Below, piece after piece: positions 47,522 to 50,855 of a DNA stretch of 50,855 nt. Source of the DNA: CAZDDI01 sp964504195. GTDB lineage: Bacteria; Chloroflexota; Anaerolineae; B4-G1; SLSP01. Below the pieces are notes generated by a model. That model searched no databases and was not told the DNA's origin. It saw only the letters and a list, made by a program, of their open reading frames with translations. Where the stretch lies: positions 1 through 50,855 of the forward strand of contig CAZDDI010000027.1 in assembly GCA_964504195.1 (NCBI GenBank), given 5' to 3'. The first letter of the stretch is position 1. Each line of letters opens with the position of its first letter. A program made the position numbers and the translations under genes.

Positions 47522-50490
47522 CGCCCCCCCATCCGCAAGCTCTCGAAGAAGGCTTCGCAACGGGTGACGAGACCGGCGTCGGCGGTGTGATCGTCAATCT
47601 CCAGCTCCAGGAACGGCTTGCCCCGCATGATGCGGCGGAAGTAGTTGAGGATGAAGGAATCGGGGCCGCAGATGAAGTTGTTGAGGTAAATGGCGTGCAG
47701 GCGCGGATCCTGGCGGATAAGGTAGGCGGCGGCGAGGATGTCTTGCCCGCCGCGCCAGAACATCTCCGGGTAGCGCGCGGCGGTGTTAGCCGATTCGAGG
47801 GGCAGATAGTCCAGCGGGATCGGCAACACGCCGAGTTTGCGCAGCTTGTGCGGCAAATCCTGATTCACGCCCAGGTCGGCGGTATTGTATGGCCGCCCCA
47901 CAACGACTGTCGCCGTGTCCCGCTCGCCCAACTGCGCCAACACTGCCTGCCCGCGTTGCCGAATCGCAGCAAAAAAGTCGCGCTGCTCTGTCAGCCCGGC
48001 CTCGTCCGCCGCCAGCACACGACGATAGGACACACCCAAATCGCGCGCCAGCTGTTCCAGCTGCTTCATCTTGAACGATTGATCCAGGTATTGCAGCGCC
48101 GTTTTGACTACGCGAAGATCGCCGTTACCCAAGTCCATCGTCTGCGGGAGAAGCTGCGACATGGCCGGGATGTAGGGGCAATACTTGTTCTCTTTCTGCC
48201 CCGGCGCGATGTTCTCCCGGTCAATGATGCTCGGCATGAAGAGGACGTCAATGCCGCTGCCGTTCGTTCGGCGCAGCAAATCCAGCACATGCCCATAGAC
48301 CAGTTTGGCGGGATAGCAGGCTTCCACAACCGCGTGTTCTTTGGTATCCGCTGCGATTTGGGGATTGGTCATCTCGGAGATCACCAGCTCCATATCCAAC
48401 GTAGCGAAGAACGCGCGCCAGTAGGGGAACATATCGAAGAAGAACAACGTGCGTGGCAGGCCCACCCGCACGCGCCCGTTGCGGTGCTCGGCGGGCGGCG
48501 CATAATCGCCGAACAACAAGCCCTGCCGCTCCGCATAGAGATCGGGGATGGCGGGCTGCGCCGCCCCCGCGCGTTTCCGGTCGTACAAATCACAGCGCGC
48601 GCCATAGAAGAGGGGCGCTTCATCGCCGATGACAACTTTGCTGATTTCGCACAGGTTGGGGCACGCCTGGCACACCTGCACGGCCGCGGTATAAGTGTAC
48701 TGGCTCAGGTCGAAGCCTCGGAAGCGCGTCGCGGGCGCATCCGCCGCCTGGAGCTCCTCCATAGCCAGAATCGCCGCGCCCAGCGCGCCGGTGACATCGT
48801 GATGCGGCGGCACGGTGACGGGTCGCCCCACCCGCGCCTGGAACGCGGCCACCACGCTGGGATTCCACGCCACGCCACCCTGGAAGAAGATGTTTTTGCC
48901 GATAGGGCGGCTGCCCACCACGCGGTTGAGGTAATTCTCGACGATGGCGTAGGCCAGGCCGGCGGTCAAATCCGCCGTTTGCGCGCCGCGCTGCTGGTAA
49001 TGCACCAGGTCAGATTCCATGAAGACGGTACAACGCTCGCCCAACTGCGCGGGCGCGGCGGAACTAAAAGCCAGGCGGCTGAAGTCGCGGGCGATATCAA
49101 TCTGGAGCTTGCTGGCCTGCTCTTCGAGGAACGAGCCGGTGCCGGCGGCGCAGGCGGTGTTCATGGCGAAGTTGACCACAGCCCCATCGGCCAGGCTGAT
49201 GTATTTGCTGTCTTGCCCACCAATCTCGAAGATGGTGTCTACGGTGGGATCGAGCGCGACCGCCGCGCGCGCCTGGGCCGTGATTTCGCTGCGCACCACG
49301 TCGCCGCCCACGAACTCTGCGGTGAGGTAGCGGCCGGAGCCGGTCACACCCACGCCGCGCACGCTGACCTGGTCGCCCACCTCGGCGGCCACCTCGCGCA
49401 AGGCGCGCGTCACCGCTTCCAACGGCTTGCCCTCGGTGAACAGGTAGCGGCGCGCAACGACCCGCTGCTGCGCATCCATCAGCACCACTTTGGTCGAGAT
49501 CGAGCCGACATCCACGCCCAGGTAGACGGGCAACGCGCCGGTTGCGGGCAGCGTGTAGCCCGGCTGATCGGGCAAGAGCTGGCGAGCCGGGAGCGGCGGC
49601 AACGATTTGTGCTCGCTCAACCCCGCCGTGATAGCCTCCGCCAGCGGCGCGAAACCGTGAAACGGATGGGTGCGCCCCGCAGCGGCCTCGTCCAGCGTCA
49701 CAAAGGCCGTACCGAGCGCGGCCATCAGCTGGTGATACTCCGGGATGATGAGCGCGCCCGGCTGCAAACCGAGCACCTGCTCGAAGGCGCGCACCACACC
49801 CCGGTTGTAAGCCACCCCACCCTGGAAAAGAATCGGCGGGGTGAACGCCTTGCCCTTGCCCACCACGCTCTTGAAGTTGCGCGCCAACGCCAGGGCCAGC
49901 CCGGCGATGATGTCGGGCAGGGGCGTGCCTTTTTGCTGCAAGTGGATCATATCCGACTTGGCGAAGACCGTGCAGCGCCCGGCGATGCGCGCGGGTTGGG
50001 TAGATTGCAGCGCGAGCCGCGCAAAGTCGTCCTCGATGGAGATACCCAGCCGCTCCGCCTGCTGATCGAGAAACGAGCCGGTGCCGGCGGCGCACAGGTT
50101 GTTCATGGCGAAATCCACCAGCGCGAGTTTACTGCTGCGCGCATCCCAGGCGAGCGCGAGGAATTTGCTATCCTGTCCGCCAATCTCGATGACTGTGCGC
50201 GCTTCCGGGTGGTATTTGGCCACAGCGCAGGTCTGCGCGATGAGCTCGTTGACGTGGTAGCCACCGATAAGCGCGGCAACGGGCGCGCCGCCGGAGCCGG
50301 TCAGCCCCACCCCCGCGATACGCGCAAGATCGAGTTCGGGCGCGAGCGTTTCGATGCCCGCGAGCAACGTCCGCCGAGGCTGCCCGCACGAGCGCAGATA
50401 GCGCCAGGCCAGCAGTCGCCGTTCCGCATCCACCGCCACGATTTTGACGGTGGTGGAGCCAACATCAATACCTAAGTAAAACTGCTTCAT
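47512..50490 (-). CDS. Acyl-CoA dehydratase activase-like protein with two BadF/HgdC ATPase domains and DUF2229
   Basis: The 992-residue protein starts with an ASKHA ATPase domain (LGIDVGSTTVKIVAVD; CAAGTGSFLDQQ with Cys near 133). A second follows (LGVDVGSISTKVVLMD at about 325; CAAGTGSFLEEQ near 446). Then come a cysteine-rich ACQACPNLCEI and a DUF2229 region (RVGLPRTLFFFDMFPYW). Single-domain relatives (HgdC, BadF/BadG) are dimers that bind one [4Fe-4S] cluster through this Cys and drive ATP-dependent electron transfer to dehydratases or reductases. Here both halves lie in one chain. ATG 50490 has AAGGGGGG upstream. Its partner is the dehydratase-like gene 66 nt downstream. Confidence 0.88.
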   Translation of the reverse strand: MKQFYLGIDVGSTTVKIVAVDAERRLLAWRYLRSCGQPRRTLLAGIETLAPELDLARIAGVGLTGSGGAPVAALIGGYHVNELIAQTCAVAKYHPEARTVIEIGGQDSKFLALAWDARSSKLALVDFAMNNLCAAGTGSFLDQQAERLGISIEDDFARLALQSTQPARIAGRCTVFAKSDMIHLQQKGTPLPDIIAGLALALARNFKSVVGKGKAFTPPILFQGGVAYNRGVVRAFEQVLGLQPGALIIPEYHQLMAALGTAFVTLDEAAAGRTHPFHGFAPLAEAITAGLSEHKSLPPLPARQLLPDQPGYTLPATGALPVYLGVDVGSISTKVVLMDAQQRVVARRYLFTEGKPLEAVTRALREVAAEVGDQVSVRGVGVTGSGRYLTAEFVGGDVVRSEITAQARAAVALDPTVDTIFEIGGQDSKYISLADGAVVNFAMNTACAAGTGSFLEEQASKLQIDIARDFSRLAFSSAAPAQLGERCTVFMESDLVHYQQRGAQTADLTAGLAYAIVENYLNRVVGSRPIGKNIFFQGGVAWNPSVVAAFQARVGRPVTVPPHHDVTGALGAAILAMEELQAADAPATRFRGFDLSQYTYTAAVQVCQACPNLCEISKVVIGDEAPLFYGARCDLYDRKRAGAAQPAIPDLYAERQGLLFGDYAPPAEHRNGRVRVGLPRTLFFFDMFPYWRAFFATLDMELVISEMTNPQIAADTKEHAVVEACYPAKLVYGHVLDLLRRTNGSGIDVLFMPSIIDRENIAPGQKENKYCPYIPAMSQLLPQTMDLGNGDLRVVKTALQYLDQSFKMKQLEQLARDLGVSYRRVLAADEAGLTEQRDFFAAIRQRGQAVLAQLGERDTATVVVGRPYNTADLGVNQDLPHKLRKLGVLPIPLDYLPLESANTAARYPEMFWRGGQDILAAAYLIRQDPRLHAIYLNNFICGPDSFILNYFRRIMRGKPFLELEIDDHTADAGLVTRCEAFFESLRMGGRTV

Positions 50491-50641
50491 CTTATGTCCC
50501 CCCTTTCGCAATAAGACGAACCAACCAAGAATTGTACCATCAAATGCCGAAGGGGAGAAATGACGCTACAATGACGAGGTACAGCTTCGCGGCAAGACAA
50601 GCGCGTTTGATGTAGTTAACTCATGCGCGCTCCGCACAAAA

Positions 50642-50671
50642 AAACACCGGCTAAAGCTTTAGTCGGTGTTT
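50642..50671. terminator. Terminator hairpin
   Basis: AAACACCG (50642-50649) pairs with CGGTGTTT (50664-50671), and the interior CTAAAGCTTTAG is itself palindromic. The run of A before and T after fits a rho-independent terminator on either strand, perhaps for a gene beyond the window. Confidence 0.65.
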
Positions 50672-50732
50672 ATAGGCAGTACCGCACACGCATATTGACG
50701 GCTTTGACAGGGCGACTCTTGCGCGATTGCCA

Positions 50733-50855
50733 TCAAAGACAATGCCGGAGGGCCACCGGGAGAGGCTTCGGCAGGCTCAGCCACCAGGCTTCTCCGCGGC
50801 GCCTGAGCCTGTCGAAGGCCTCTGCGCGCGTCAAAGACAATGCCGGAGAGCCACC
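50733..50855. repeat. 25-bp direct repeats flanking an inverted repeat
   Basis: A 25-bp sequence starting TCAAAGACAATGCCGGAG occurs at 50733-50757 and 50831-50855 with one difference. Between them GAGGCTTCGGCAGGCTCAG (50762-50780) and 50803-50822 form an imperfect inverted repeat. The array may continue past the window edge. Confidence 0.7.

Larger units (their letters stand above)
50491..50855. other. Non-coding right end: promoter region, terminator, repeat
   Basis: I see no gene in these 365 bp. A possible -10 for the activase gene (TACAAT, 50536-50531 on the minus strand) has no good -35. A hairpin (50642-50671) and a repeat element (50733-50855) fill most of the rest. Confidence 0.5.

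Noticed and set aside
47587..50475. 962-codon open frame on the plus strand
   Set aside because: It lies fully antisense to the activase gene, whose protein has clear domains. The long frame is a by-product of high GC and codon bias, and its product is rich in Arg, His and Gly without any domain.
50733..50855. Possible CRISPR array at the right edge
   Set aside because: Only two repeats are visible, and the DNA between them is itself an inverted repeat, not a unique spacer.

Overview
The window looks like a piece of a Chloroflexota genome, probably an uncultured Anaerolineae-like lineage. The main evidence is a very large membrane protein with the 'Chlor_Arch_YYY'/DUF2298 signature (FLYGDLHAHMM, NYYYYGF), found mainly in Chloroflexota and archaea. 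Supporting evidence is three MEDS-domain proteins, several GT39-like membrane glycosyltransferases, a secreted LTD/DUF11 protein with an internal YLPLVMHK stretch, and GC-rich DNA. Taxonomy is inferred from protein families only. The two activase/dehydratase-like genes at the right end suggest anaerobic metabolism.

Layout. 1-228: three back-to-back GC hairpins. 229-2909: a degenerate histidine-kinase-like protein and an Elp3-type radical SAM/GNAT protein. 3031-12872: a methyltransferase, a MEDS-PAS-PAS histidine kinase, a response regulator, a three-gene MacAB-like ABC exporter on the minus strand, then two stand-alone MEDS proteins. This looks like one sensory/efflux module. 12934-21036: the YYY protein, a GH57-type glycosidase and glycogen synthase, all on the minus strand. 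21339-25058: a secreted LTD-DUF11-phospholipase D-like protein. 25129-29789: an EamA transporter, a small anchored protein, a glycerophosphodiesterase, an AAA+ ATPase and an M24 peptidase. 30099-31291: an MBL-fold hydrolase and two small membrane proteins. 31415-35388: two GT39-like glycosyltransferases in an ATGA-overlapping pair. 35485-39602: the conserved rpsU-yqeY-pgpH-ybeY-dgkA cluster, read on the minus strand, without phoH. 39835-42674: a further GT39-like protein and a receiver/roadblock-like regulator. 42746-45951: a decayed 3' fragment of a 2-hydroxyacyl-CoA dehydratase-like gene, then a SnoaL-SDR-FAD oxidoreductase cassette with a consensus promoter. 46207-50490: the intact dehydratase-like gene and a 992-residue double-BadF activase. 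50491-50855: promoter region, terminator and a repeat element.

Two threads run through the window. First, many non-coding gaps hold short-period palindromic repeats of several families (ACGTGAA, ACGCAAAG, CACGAATT, TACGCAAT types), often at convergent gene ends. A related GCAAGC-type repeat lies inside two reading frames (the Elp3 linker and the PgpH tail). Second, several recognisable sigma-70-like promoters share a 16-nt spacer, and four genes have a -10 box 6-8 nt before the start codon, so their mRNAs may be leaderless.

I saw no tRNA, rRNA, CRISPR array, transposase or phage gene. All family assignments come from reading motifs by eye; no search was run.
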